39,748 nt of DNA from Nitrospirota bacterium (GCA_021814615.1 JAKAHZ010000017.1:1-39748), one strand, 5' to 3'. Shown: positions 17,936 through 26,964, counted from the stretch's first letter. The notes: generated by a model from the sequence alone, not told the origin. Made by a program: numbers and translations.

Positions 17936-18814
17936 CTATTGCAGGTTCAGATTTCTTGCCCAGGAAACTTCTTTTACGAACTGGTCCCGCAGCGCCCTGT
18001 CCCTGATCTTCACGCGGATGTCTTTCGCCTGTTCCCAGAGCCATTCGTCGAAGCTTTTCTTCGGGATCGCCGCGGACTGGATCACCGCAGTTGATTTCCC
18101 CCTCTTGATGACCTTGACCACCTGGTACCCGTCCGGCCATTCGATCACCTCGGGAAGGATCGGCCCTTTCACGTCCTTGTGCGACGCGATCCTTGCGAGG
18201 AGCTCCCGTCCGACCTTCTTTCCCATGGCGTCGACCGGGGGTTTTGACGACTCTTTGCCCGCCGGAACGATGCCGGAATCAGCCGACACGTTGAGAATGA
18301 CGACGGAGATTCCCAGGTCGCGCCCTGCGCTCTCGAAGGAGTCGGGATTCGACGTAACTGCCGACAGGAAAACGGTTGCGGTCTGCTTTCGTTCTGTCTG
18401 TATCTCGGGAGCCATGAGGAATACTTCCCTGTACAGGATGCGCTCGGCGTAGGCAGGCTGGATGAACGTTCGGCGATAGGCAGGCATGTTCTGCTGGTAT
18501 ACCTCCTTGACCTTCTGCAGCAGTTCGGGCGCTTTGGTCTGTTCGTCGATCCGTTTGATTTCCCGGTCAAGTGAATCATCGTCCATGCGAAATCCCTTGG
18601 AACGGAGTACCTCGGCCGCAACGGCGCCCTTGATGAGTTGCGCCAGGCCCACAGAGGGTTTTCCGCTGCCGGGGAAGTATATCTCGGACACCTTGGAGCG
18701 CAGTTCGATGTCACGGTCAGAGATGCCGGTTGAACCGACCCGTGCGGCATCGTTGCTGCAGCCGATGAGGATGAGAAGGATGATCAGGACCGGGAATGCC
18801 GTTCGTATCTCCAT
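17936..18814 (-). CDS. Peptidyl-prolyl isomerase-like (SurA/PrsA-type) lipoprotein
   Basis: Lipobox LILIGC; alpha-helical chaperone-like N-terminal half; VIEWPDGYQVVKVIKR as in parvulin-like proteins. Confidence 0.6.
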   Translation of the reverse strand: MEIRTAFPVLIILLILIGCSNDAARVGSTGISDRDIELRSKVSEIYFPGSGKPSVGLAQLIKGAVAAEVLRSKGFRMDDDSLDREIKRIDEQTKAPELLQKVKEVYQQNMPAYRRTFIQPAYAERILYREVFLMAPEIQTERKQTATVFLSAVTSNPDSFESAGRDLGISVVILNVSADSGIVPAGKESSKPPVDAMGKKVGRELLARIASHKDVKGPILPEVIEWPDGYQVVKVIKRGKSTAVIQSAAIPKKSFDEWLWEQAKDIRVKIRDRALRDQFVKEVSWARNLNLQ

Positions 18815-18859
18815 GGAAGGTCCCTTCAGGTTTGGGATGGAAATGCCGTTTCGGACATT

Positions 18860-18890
18860 CTATAAGAAGAGGAGGAGAGCGTCAATGACA
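18860..18890 (-). promoter_or_regulatory. Sigma70-like promoter for the PPIase-like gene
   Basis: On the minus strand TTGACG, 17-nt spacer, TAGAAT upstream of ATG 18814. Confidence 0.5.
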
Positions 18891-18946
18891 AAACGGGTAC
18901 GGACAGATATGCGGACACAGGCGATCCCGAAACGTAGCATGCGAAG

Positions 18947-21088
18947 CTATTTCGCCGTCTTGCGGATGCTGCTGATGCCGCTTTCGATCCAGTAGATCGA
19001 TATGCCGTCAACGGCGAGCACCGATGGCCTGTTCAGTCCAGACGCTAGCGTCGTAGCGGAACCGCCGGATTTGGAGACCTTGCCGACCGTACCCAGGGCG
19101 TCGTTGATCGTCCAGTACACATTGCCGCCGTCGAGCACGATGCCGTAGGGCGAGCCCATGCCCGATGCGAGCTTCGTCACGGCGCCGCCGTTCACGCCGA
19201 CCTTGTTCACCGATCCGCTGCTTTTTTCCGTCCAGTAGACGTCGTTCCCGTCCACGGCGATCCCCCAGGGACACCCGGAAGTGGTCGCAAGAACGGTGAC
19301 TGCGCCGCCGGTCTTGGCGACCTTGTTTATTGCGCCCTGGGCGCAATCCGCCCAGTAGACCGATGCGGCATCGAGAGCAAGGCCGTATCCTCCGGGAAGG
19401 CCGGAGACGAGCGTCGTAACGTCCCCTCCCGAACGGCTGACCTTGTTCACCGAGCCGTTCGGCCCTGTGCCGATCCAGTAGACGTCGGTCGTATCGGCTG
19501 CGATACCGTACACGGGGTTCGACAGTCCCGATGCGAGCGTCGTTACCGCGCCTCCGGCGGTGCCCGCTTTTTTCACCGCCTTGCCGTCATGCTCACCCCA
19601 GAAAACCTCGCCGCCGCTGATCGAGATCATCCAGGGCTCGTTCAGCCCAAGGGCAATCTGGCCGACAGTCCCGCCCGAGGTGCTCACCGTTTTGATCGAG
19701 CCGGCGCCGGGTACGCTTTCGGAAAAGAGGAGGGTAGAGCCGTCGAGGCCGATGCATCCGGGCGCTTCGAGCCCTGAGACAACGGTCATGATCGTTCCGG
19801 CGGTCGCAGGAACGGCCTGCGCTACCGGAGAAGACTCAATGCTTTCCAGCCCATTCTTGACCGCGGTGATCGTATAGGAGAGGGACGTTCCGTTGGCCAA
19901 GCCGCTGTGCACGAAGGGACTGACGACGTTCGCGATCTTTGTGCCGCTGGCTTTATTTGCCAGCGACGCATCGGTGGACCAGTAGAGGTTATAGGACGTT
20001 GCAATGCTGACGGAGTTCCATGTCACCGTTACCTGGCCGTTTCCGGAGGTGGCCGTTACGCCGGTAGGGGCCGGGAGGATGCTGTTCGTTGAAGCTGCCG
20101 GCGTCGCGGAGACAACGGGAGCGGATTCGCCGCTTTCCCCGGTTCCGGTCAATGCAGTAACAACATAGTAATAGGTCGTGCCGTTGGTAAGGCCGGAATG
20201 GATGAAGGGACTCGTTGCCCCGGGAATCTTCGTTCCGCCGGCCTTGCTCGCCTGCAGAGGATCGGTTGACCAGTATAGGTTATAGGAATTCGCGCCGCTC
20301 ACGGAGCTCCAGGCGATCGTCACCTGGCCGCTCGAAGCGACGGCGGCAACACCTGTGGGTGCAGAACCGTATGCGGGGGACGACGACGGCATGGCCGAGG
20401 CGATCGGCGATGAATCCGCGCTTTCCGTACCAGCGATCACCGCGGTGACCACGTAATAACAGGATGTCCCGTTCGCGAGTCCTGAGTGGATATAGGGGCT
20501 GGAAACGTCCGCGATCTTCGTCCCGTTGATCTTGTTTGCGTTCGGAAGGCCGGTGGCCCAATAGAGATTGTACGATGAAGCGCCGATGACGGCGTTCCAG
20601 ATCACCGTGGTCTGGCCGTTGTCCGGAACGGCGGTCACGCCTGAAGGGACAGAGGGGTCGGAACCGGTGCTGACGGGGTTCATGGTCACGAGCCCGCAGT
20701 CCGTTGTCTGGCCGCCGGATACCTGTATGCCCGAAACCGTGCCTGAGTAAATGACGGTGTAGTCCGCATTGAGACCCTGCAAGGTAATCGTGTAACCGCT
20801 GCCGGCAGGGACATCGGCGATCATGCCGATGCCGAGATAAGTGGTGAAATCCTTCAGGATCGACGGAGCGGAGGGATTGGTAATGACAGCCCTGACCGTG
20901 ACAACGCTCTTCGGAGGCGTCTGACCGGCCGTCGTGCCTTCGACCCACGCGGTTTTATAGGAGATCGACCCCGGACCGCCGGAAGAACCGGAACCGCCGC
21001 CGCTGCAGGAAGAGAGGGAAAGCGGGGAAACGATAATGATCAGAAATACCGACGAAAAAAAAGATGGAAGTAATCTGGCAAGACGCAC
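18947..21088 (-). CDS. Secreted lipoprotein with three fibronectin type III-like repeats and a C-terminal beta-propeller-like repeat region
   Basis: GTG start at 21088 with SD AAAAGGA; VRLARLLPSFFSSVFLIIIVSPLSLSSC lipobox; three SYNLYWSTD...IHSGLTNGTTYYYVVTA units; about six VYW...GSVNKVSKSGGAVTTLASGL...GIAVDG units. Confidence 0.8.
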   Translation of the reverse strand: MRLARLLPSFFSSVFLIIIVSPLSLSSCSGGGSGSSGGPGSISYKTAWVEGTTAGQTPPKSVVTVRAVITNPSAPSILKDFTTYLGIGMIADVPAGSGYTITLQGLNADYTVIYSGTVSGIQVSGGQTTDCGLVTMNPVSTGSDPSVPSGVTAVPDNGQTTVIWNAVIGASSYNLYWATGLPNANKINGTKIADVSSPYIHSGLANGTSCYYVVTAVIAGTESADSSPIASAMPSSSPAYGSAPTGVAAVASSGQVTIAWSSVSGANSYNLYWSTDPLQASKAGGTKIPGATSPFIHSGLTNGTTYYYVVTALTGTGESGESAPVVSATPAASTNSILPAPTGVTATSGNGQVTVTWNSVSIATSYNLYWSTDASLANKASGTKIANVVSPFVHSGLANGTSLSYTITAVKNGLESIESSPVAQAVPATAGTIMTVVSGLEAPGCIGLDGSTLLFSESVPGAGSIKTVSTSGGTVGQIALGLNEPWMISISGGEVFWGEHDGKAVKKAGTAGGAVTTLASGLSNPVYGIAADTTDVYWIGTGPNGSVNKVSRSGGDVTTLVSGLPGGYGLALDAASVYWADCAQGAINKVAKTGGAVTVLATTSGCPWGIAVDGNDVYWTEKSSGSVNKVGVNGGAVTKLASGMGSPYGIVLDGGNVYWTINDALGTVGKVSKSGGSATTLASGLNRPSVLAVDGISIYWIESGISSIRKTAK

Positions 21089-21205
21089 AATAAGTCCTTT
21101 TGACAGAATGGTGCATAATATACCATGACGCATGAAGTGATGAAACAGAAAAAGAAAGGCCAATGAGGTGATATCAATCACCGCTCTTTGTATGGCTAAT
21201 TCCCG

Positions 21206-21234
21206 TTGACAATAGCGGATCGATATCGTATCGT
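21206..21234 (+). promoter_or_regulatory. Sigma70-like promoter upstream of the TPP riboswitch
   Basis: TTGACA (21206-21211), 17-nt spacer, TATCGT (21229-21234). Confidence 0.6.
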
Positions 21235-21245
21235 AACGACACATA

Positions 21246-21330
21246 GCCGGGGGAGCCGTACGGCTGAGAGCCCTTGATCGAGGGCGACCCTTGGAACCTG
21301 ATCCGGGTAGTGCCGGCGTAGGGAAGGCGA
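21246..21330 (+). promoter_or_regulatory. TPP (THI-box) riboswitch
   Basis: GGGGGAGCCGTACGGCTGAGAG...GACCCTTGGAACCTGATCCGGGTAGTGCCGGCGTAGGGAAGGCGA matches the THI-box conserved segments; upstream of thi genes. Confidence 0.95.
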
Positions 21331-21356
21331 GCTTACAAGTCAATGAATGTCACAGG

Positions 21357-21387
21357 AGCCGCATCCTATCCGGATGCGGCTTTTTTT
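21357..21387 (+). terminator. Intrinsic terminator; probable TPP riboswitch expression platform
   Basis: 10-bp perfect stem AGCCGCATCC-TATCC-GGATGCGGCT followed by a T-run. Confidence 0.8.
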
Positions 21388-21413
21388 GTCACAACAAGTA
21401 AAGCAAATCCTGT

Positions 21414-21452
21414 CTCGCGCAGAGCCGCAAAGAACGCAGAGAAAGCAACTGC
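21414..21452. repeat. Half-copy of the dispersed intergenic repeat, copy C
   Basis: cgcgcagagccgcaaagaacgcagagaaagcaact. Confidence 0.5.
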
Positions 21453-21457
21453 ACCAT

Positions 21458-21658
21458 ATGAATATCTTCGTAAACGGCCAACAACGGTCTGTTCCCGACG
21501 GTCTGACGGTGAGCGGCCTGTTGTTGCATCTCGAGATCAAGCCGGAGCGCGTTGCCGTGGAGATCAACGAGGAGATCGTGCGCAAGACGACCTATGCCGA
21601 TGCCCTTGTGAAGGAGAACGACCGGGTCGAGGTGGTGCAGTTCATGGGGGGCGGATAA
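21458..21658 (+). CDS. thiS: Sulfur carrier protein ThiS
   Basis: MNIFVNGQQRSVPDGLTVSGLLLHLEI...VEVVQFMGGG; C-terminal GG. Confidence 0.92.
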   Translation: MNIFVNGQQRSVPDGLTVSGLLLHLEIKPERVAVEINEEIVRKTTYADALVKENDRVEVVQFMGGG

Positions 21659-21728
21659 GGCTGACACGGCGACATGGCGACAAGGTGAGCGGGAAAACCG
21701 TCGTCGTCATTTTTCAGGAGGTGACTGC

Positions 21729-22082
21729 ATGGAGAAAAAAGCGTTCCTGAAACACTGGTCCAAGCTGAAGCCGAATCAGAAGCTCGTTCCAAAACCGGTG
21801 AAGTACACGCACGAAGGCAGCACCTATGCCGAGGACGGGATCAGGATCACGGGCAGCAGGAAGTTCGTGAACAGCGTGTTGTCGCGGCTGAAGGATATGC
21901 TGGCGCACGACAACGACGAGACGCGGCTCCAGGTCGTGTATCAGCGCAGCACGGACCGGGAGAGCGGGAAGACCCTGGCTTCATACAATTGCTACGTCCA
22001 GGTGCATGCACGGGGCGGAGTCAAGAAGACAGACAAGGCGAGCGGGCGACAAGGGGACAAGGTGATAATGAGGCTGCGGTGA
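21729..22082 (+). CDS. Conserved-looking hypothetical protein between thiS and thiG
   Basis: SD AGGAGG before ATG; MEKKAFLKHWSKLKPNQKLVPKPVKYTHEGSTYAEDGIRITGSRKFVNSVLSRLKDMLAHDNDETRLQVVYQRSTDRESGKTLASYNCYVQVHARGG; family not recognised. Confidence 0.7.
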   Translation: MEKKAFLKHWSKLKPNQKLVPKPVKYTHEGSTYAEDGIRITGSRKFVNSVLSRLKDMLAHDNDETRLQVVYQRSTDRESGKTLASYNCYVQVHARGGVKKTDKASGRQGDKVIMRLR

Positions 22083-22241
22083 CGCGGAGACGCGGGGAAA
22101 AAGTCGAACAAGAAACAATCGAAGGAATAACGGCATTCACCGCGAAGGCGCAAAGGAAGCGAAGGAAACAGAATCGGGGCATAGAGGCAACGATATTGCG
22201 AGAGAAGAAGGACGTGGTTTTTTTCGTGCCTTCGTGAGAGA
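22076..22241. repeat. Dispersed intergenic repeat, copy D (composite)
   Basis: gcggtgacgcggagacgcgg and attcaccgcgaaggcgcaaaggaagcgaagg, with distal arm ttttttcgtgccttcgtgag. Confidence 0.55.
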
Positions 22242-22255
22242 AGGGTCTGGAGGTA

Positions 22256-23041
22256 GTGATTATGAATAACGACAAGCTGGTGATCGCGGGCATCGAATTC
22301 CAGTCGCGGCTCTGGGTGGGCACCGGAAAGTACAAGGACTTCGACGAGACCCGGCGGGCCATCGAGGCCTCGGGCACCGACGTGGTGACCGTCGCGGTGC
22401 GGCGGGTGAACATCATCGACAAGGGCAAAGAGAACCTGCTCGATTATATCGATCCGAAGAAATACAAGATCCTGCCGAACACGGCGGGTTGCTTCTCGGC
22501 CAAGGACGCGATCCGCTATGCCATGCTGGCCGCGGAGGCAGGGATCACGAAACTCGTGAAACTCGAGGTCATCGGCGACGAAAAAACGCTCTTTCCGGAC
22601 AATGAGGCGACCCTGGAAGCGGCGAAGGTGCTGCTGAAGGAAGGGCTGATCGTGCTGCCCTACATGAGCGACGACCCGATCATGGCGAAGAAGCTCGTGG
22701 ACATCGGCTGTCCCGCAGTCATGCCGCTCGCCGCGCCGATCGGTTCCGGCCTGGGCATCAGGAATCCCTATAACATCAGGATCATCATGGAATCGGTGAA
22801 GGTGCCGGTAATCGTGGACGCGGGCGTGGGCACGGCATCGGACGTCGCGATCGCCATGGAACTGGGATGCGATGCGGTGCTCCTGAACACGGCGATCTCG
22901 GCCGCAAAGGACCCCATCGCCATGGCTGCGGCCATGAAGCACGGCGTGATCGCCGGCCGCCTGGCGTACAAGGCGGGCAGGATGCCGAAGAAGCTCTATG
23001 CAACCGCCAGCAGCCCGGTGGAAGGGATGATCACGTCATGA
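22256..23041 (+). CDS. thiG: Thiazole synthase ThiG
   Basis: [81 protein letters not shown] at 22262 is also possible. Confidence 0.96.
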   Translation: MIMNNDKLVIAGIEFQSRLWVGTGKYKDFDETRRAIEASGTDVVTVAVRRVNIIDKGKENLLDYIDPKKYKILPNTAGCFSAKDAIRYAMLAAEAGITKLVKLEVIGDEKTLFPDNEATLEAAKVLLKEGLIVLPYMSDDPIMAKKLVDIGCPAVMPLAAPIGSGLGIRNPYNIRIIMESVKVPVIVDAGVGTASDVAIAMELGCDAVLLNTAISAAKDPIAMAAAMKHGVIAGRLAYKAGRMPKKLYATASSPVEGMITS

Positions 23042-23045
23042 AGAG

Positions 23046-23137
23046 ACTTTTGACACTGAAAAGTCTATGAGAGGGGCTAAGAGGACACTGACTAATTCTG
23101 CTCTTTAATAGATTCTTCAGTGTCCTCAGTGTCTAAG
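23046..23137. repeat. Dispersed palindromic intergenic repeat, copy E (thiG-thiE)
   Basis: AGGACACTGA (23082-23091) versus TCAGTGTCCT (23117-23126), with extended imperfect arms. Confidence 0.65.
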
Positions 23138-23146
23138 GATTGGTCC

Positions 23147-23791
23147 ATGGCTGTCGATTTCAGGCTCTATCTCATCACCGACCGGAAGATCGCGACGAAG
23201 CCGCTGCCTGAGGCGGTGAGGCTGGCGCTCAACGGGGGCGTGCGGGCGATCCAGCTTCGGGAGAAGGACCTTCCTGTGCGGGACCTCCTGGCCCTGGCGC
23301 GCGAACTGCGGACGATGACACGGGAATTCGGCGCACGATTGTTCGTCAACGACCGTGTGGATGTGGCGATCGCCGCAGATGCAGACGGCGTTCATCTGGC
23401 CCATGCGAGCATGCCGGCGCATGCGGTCCGGAAGATCGTTCCCGACGATTTCCTGATCGGCGTCTCGACGCACGATCTCGAGGAAGCCTGGCAGGCGGAA
23501 GCCGAGGGAGCCGATTTCATCACCTTCGGCCCCGTCTTCGCGACACCTTCAAAAATGTCCTATGGCCTGCCGCCGGGACCGGAAGCGCTCGAAGAGGCTG
23601 TGCGGAAGGTGGCCATCCCGGTCTTCGGACTGGGCGGGATCAGGCAGCGATCGATCGACACGGTCCTGGCTGCCGGCGCCTTCGGCATATCGCTTATATC
23701 GGGAATTCTTGCCGCTGACGATATCCGGCAGGCGGCAGCGGACATGTGCAGGACCATTCAAGGGACCCTGGCCGGGGAACGGCAGGGATAA
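23147..23791 (+). CDS. thiE: Thiamine-phosphate synthase ThiE
   Basis: LYLITDRKI, GGVRAIQLREKDLPVRDLLALA, FVNDRVDVAIAADADGVHL, FGPVFATPSK. Start ATG 23147 (the upstream part of the ORF lies in the repeat). Confidence 0.93.
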   Translation: MAVDFRLYLITDRKIATKPLPEAVRLALNGGVRAIQLREKDLPVRDLLALARELRTMTREFGARLFVNDRVDVAIAADADGVHLAHASMPAHAVRKIVPDDFLIGVSTHDLEEAWQAEAEGADFITFGPVFATPSKMSYGLPPGPEALEEAVRKVAIPVFGLGGIRQRSIDTVLAAGAFGISLISGILAADDIRQAAADMCRTIQGTLAGERQG

Positions 23792-23801
23792 AGAGGACGA
23801 C

Positions 23802-25103
23802 ATGACACAGATACTGGAAGCGCGTAAAGGGAACATCACCCCGGAGATGCAGGCGGTCGCCCGGGCGGAAGGGCTTCGGCCTGAACAGGTCCAGGAGGGG
23901 ATCGCTGACGGCACGATCGTGATCACCCGGAACCGGGTCCATACCTCGATCACGCCGCTCGGCGTGGGCAAGGGCCTCCGGACCAAGATCAACGCCAATA
24001 TCGGCACGTCCAAGGACCGCATGTCCATCGAGAGCGAGATCGAGAAACTCAAGGCCGCGGTGTCTGCCGGCGCAGACGCGGTCATGGACCTCTCGACGGG
24101 CGGCCCTATCGTCGGCATCCGGAAGGAGATCCTGAAGCAATCCACCGTGTCCATCGGGACCGTGCCGATCTATCAGGCAGCGGTCGAGACCGTGGAGAGC
24201 GGCAAATCCATCGTCCAGATGGATCCCGAAGTGCTCTTCCGGGTCATCGAGGAGCAGTGCGCCGAAGGCGTGGATTTCATCACCGTGCACTGCGGCGTCA
24301 CGCGGGAGAGCGTGGAGCGGCTGCGGCGGCAGGGGAGGATCATGGACGTGGTGAGCCGCGGCGGCGCGTTCCACCTCGAATGGATCCTGGTGAACGACAA
24401 GGAAAACCCGCTCTACGCCCAGTACGACCGTCTCGTCGAGATCGCGAAAAAATACGATGTGACGCTGTCCCTGGGCGACGGCATGCGGCCGGGATGCCTT
24501 GCCGACGCTACGGACCGGGCGCAGATCGAGGAGCTGATCACCCTGGGCGAACTCAGGGATGTGGCCGTGGAAGCGGGCGTGCAGGTGATGATCGAGGGGC
24601 CGGGCCACGTGCCGATCAATCAGGTGGAAACGAACATCCGGATCCAGAAGGAACTGTGCAAGGGCGCGCCGTTCTATGTGCTGGGGCCGCTGGTGACCGA
24701 CGTTGCCCCGGGGTACGATCATATCACCTCCGCTATCGGCGGCGCCATTGCCGGGGCTGCGGGCGCCGACTTCCTCTGCTATGTCACGCCGTCGGAGCAC
24801 CTGCGGCTGCCGGACCTGGACGATGTGCGGGAAGGCGTCATCGCGTCGCGCATTGCGGCGCATGCTGCAGACATCGCAAAGGGCGTTAAAGGGGCGATGG
24901 ACTGGGACAAAGAAATGGCACGGCGCAGGAAGGCGCTGGACTGGAAGGGCCAGATCGAGCTGTCCGTCAATCCCGAACGGGCGCGCAAACTGCGCGAATC
25001 GAGCATGCCCAAGGAGTCGGATGTCTGCACCATGTGCGGCGAGTTCTGCTCCATGAAAGGCGTGTCCAAGTATCTTAAGAAGACGGGGGAACGGCAGAAG
25101 TAA
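23802..25103 (+). CDS. thiC: Phosphomethylpyrimidine synthase ThiC
   Basis: LRTKINANIGTSKDR, DAVMDLSTGG, HCGVTRESVERL, C-terminal CTMCGEFCSMK radical-SAM cluster. Confidence 0.97.
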   Translation: MTQILEARKGNITPEMQAVARAEGLRPEQVQEGIADGTIVITRNRVHTSITPLGVGKGLRTKINANIGTSKDRMSIESEIEKLKAAVSAGADAVMDLSTGGPIVGIRKEILKQSTVSIGTVPIYQAAVETVESGKSIVQMDPEVLFRVIEEQCAEGVDFITVHCGVTRESVERLRRQGRIMDVVSRGGAFHLEWILVNDKENPLYAQYDRLVEIAKKYDVTLSLGDGMRPGCLADATDRAQIEELITLGELRDVAVEAGVQVMIEGPGHVPINQVETNIRIQKELCKGAPFYVLGPLVTDVAPGYDHITSAIGGAIAGAAGADFLCYVTPSEHLRLPDLDDVREGVIASRIAAHAADIAKGVKGAMDWDKEMARRRKALDWKGQIELSVNPERARKLRESSMPKESDVCTMCGEFCSMKGVSKYLKKTGERQK

Positions 25104-25191
25104 AATACAGGAGCCAGGGAGTCAGGAGTTCTCTTCTTTCCCTGAACGGTTCTTCGTGGTATAACTACAGACGTCGGTTTTCCGGGGGAGT

Positions 25192-26040
25192 GTGGTGGTG
25201 CGTTATCGAACGATCGTTGTCGAGCTTGTTCTTGCAGTAGCGGTGCTCAGCAGTGTTGCATTCGCCGATCCTTCAGTTATCGTTTCACCGAAGAAGATCG
25301 TGCCCGGCGGGATCATGGTCGTGACCGTCAAGAACGGAGCCGGCACTGTTGAGGGGACCTACAACGGCAAGACCCTGCATTTCAACAAGGCCCACGATAC
25401 CCTTCGGGCGGTCACGGGAATCGATCTGAACGCCGATTCCGGCACCTATCCCCTGGAGCTGAAGATCGACGGAAAGCCTTCCTCGCGCGATGTGACCATC
25501 GCGAAGAAGAAGTACCCGGTCCAGAGACTGACCCTTCCCGATGAAATGGTGATCCTCTCTCCGGAGAACGAGGCTCGCGCGGAGCGGGAACAGAAGCGGA
25601 TGGCAGCCATCTGGCCGGTGGAGAGCGGCCTCTTATGGCAGGGGAGCTTCGCCAATCCGCTTCCGGGCAAGAAGATCAGCACACATTTCGGCGTCCGGCG
25701 CATCATCAACAAGATACCGAAGAACCCCCATTCAGGCGTGGATGTGACCGCCGACGAGGGCGAGCCGGTGCATGCGCCGAATGACGCCGTTGTGGCGCTC
25801 GTGGACGATCAGTTCTTCTCCGGCAAGAGCGTGGTGCTCGACCACGGTCAGGGGATCTACACCATGTTCTTCCACCTGTCGAAGATCAACGTGACGAACG
25901 GCCAGAAGGTGAAGAAAGGCGATGTCGTCGCGCTCGTGGGCGCTACGGGCCGCGCAACGGGAGCGCATTTGCACTGGGGCGTGCGCATCCAGGGCGCAAA
26001 GGTGGATCCCGAGGCATTGATGACGCTGAAGCTGGATTAG
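25192..26040 (+). CDS. M23 (LytM-type) peptidoglycan endopeptidase, secreted
   Basis: THFGVRRIINKIPKNPHSGVDVTADEGEPVHAP...GATGRATGAHLHWGVRI; GTG start. Confidence 0.92.
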   Translation: MVVRYRTIVVELVLAVAVLSSVAFADPSVIVSPKKIVPGGIMVVTVKNGAGTVEGTYNGKTLHFNKAHDTLRAVTGIDLNADSGTYPLELKIDGKPSSRDVTIAKKKYPVQRLTLPDEMVILSPENEARAEREQKRMAAIWPVESGLLWQGSFANPLPGKKISTHFGVRRIINKIPKNPHSGVDVTADEGEPVHAPNDAVVALVDDQFFSGKSVVLDHGQGIYTMFFHLSKINVTNGQKVKKGDVVALVGATGRATGAHLHWGVRIQGAKVDPEALMTLKLD

Positions 26041-26059
26041 GACGAGAGACATCCCCGCC

Positions 26060-26185
26060 TTGACTGCAGATGACTTTTCGATTATAGTTTGTTTGCCGAT
26101 TTGACTCCTAGAGCAACTGCGTCTGAATCCAATCTGACCGAATACCGACTGCCGCACGACTGCTTCATGACTGTTTCGTGACCAT
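26060..26185. repeat. Degenerate GACTG-type short-repeat intergenic sequence
   Basis: ttgactgcagatgac...tctgaccgaataccgactgccgcacgactgcttcatgactg. Confidence 0.4.
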
Positions 26186-26196
26186 TCAAAAAACCT

Positions 26197-26964
26197 ATGA
26201 TCAAAACACTATCCATCGCAGGCTCCGATCCCTCCGGCGGCGCGGGAATCCAGGCTGATCTCAAGGTATTCCAGTCCCTGGGCGCCTTCGGCATGGCCGT
26301 GCCGGCGGCGCTTACGGTCCAGAACAGCCGCGGCGTCTCGGCGACCTACCCGGTCTCGCCGCTGGTCATCAAGGAGCAGTTCGACGCCCTGCTGTCCGAT
26401 GTGCGGCCCGATGCGGTCAAAACCGGCATGCTCCTGACCAGGGAAGCGGTAACCGAGGTAGCCCGCGCCGTGGCCCGCTACCGCGTGAGAAACCTCATCA
26501 TCGATCCCGTGCTGCGATCGAGTTCCGGAAAGATGCTGCTCAAGCCCGAAGCTGTTGCTGCGCTCAAGAAGAACCTCCTGCCCCTGGCCTTGATCGTGAT
26601 GCCGAACATCCCCGAGACGGAGATCCTGTCGGGAAGGACGATCAAGTCGGAAGAGGACATGGATTTCGCGGCAGGCAAGCTGCTTGCCTTCGGCCCCCAG
26701 TACGTGCTGATCAAAGGAGGCCACCGTGCCGGGCCTGCCGTGGATACGCTCTATGGCGGAAAAACGGTTTTTAGCTTTTCCACAAAACGCATGCGCGGCG
26801 AGTTTCACGGCACCGGCTGCGTGCTTTCCGCCGCCATAACCGTGTTTATAGCACAGGGAATGGCTGTGGAAAAGGCTGTGGAAAAGGGAAAACAGGTTGT
26901 GGAAAAAATGTTGAAGAAGACGGCGCGGGTAGGCAGGAGCAGGACGAAGTATTTTCAGTTCTAG
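26197..26964 (+). CDS. thiD: Hydroxymethylpyrimidine/phosphomethylpyrimidine kinase ThiD
   Basis: LSIAGSDPSGGAGIQADLKVFQSLGAFGMAVPAALTVQNS, MPNIPETEIL, FHGTGCVLSAAIT. Confidence 0.95.
   Translation: MIKTLSIAGSDPSGGAGIQADLKVFQSLGAFGMAVPAALTVQNSRGVSATYPVSPLVIKEQFDALLSDVRPDAVKTGMLLTREAVTEVARAVARYRVRNLIIDPVLRSSSGKMLLKPEAVAALKKNLLPLALIVMPNIPETEILSGRTIKSEEDMDFAAGKLLAFGPQYVLIKGGHRAGPAVDTLYGGKTVFSFSTKRMRGEFHGTGCVLSAAITVFIAQGMAVEKAVEKGKQVVEKMLKKTARVGRSRTKYFQF

Noticed and set aside
23694-24863. 389-aa minus ORF opposite thiC
   Set aside because: Antisense shadow of ThiC, His/Asp/Arg-rich with no recognised domain.
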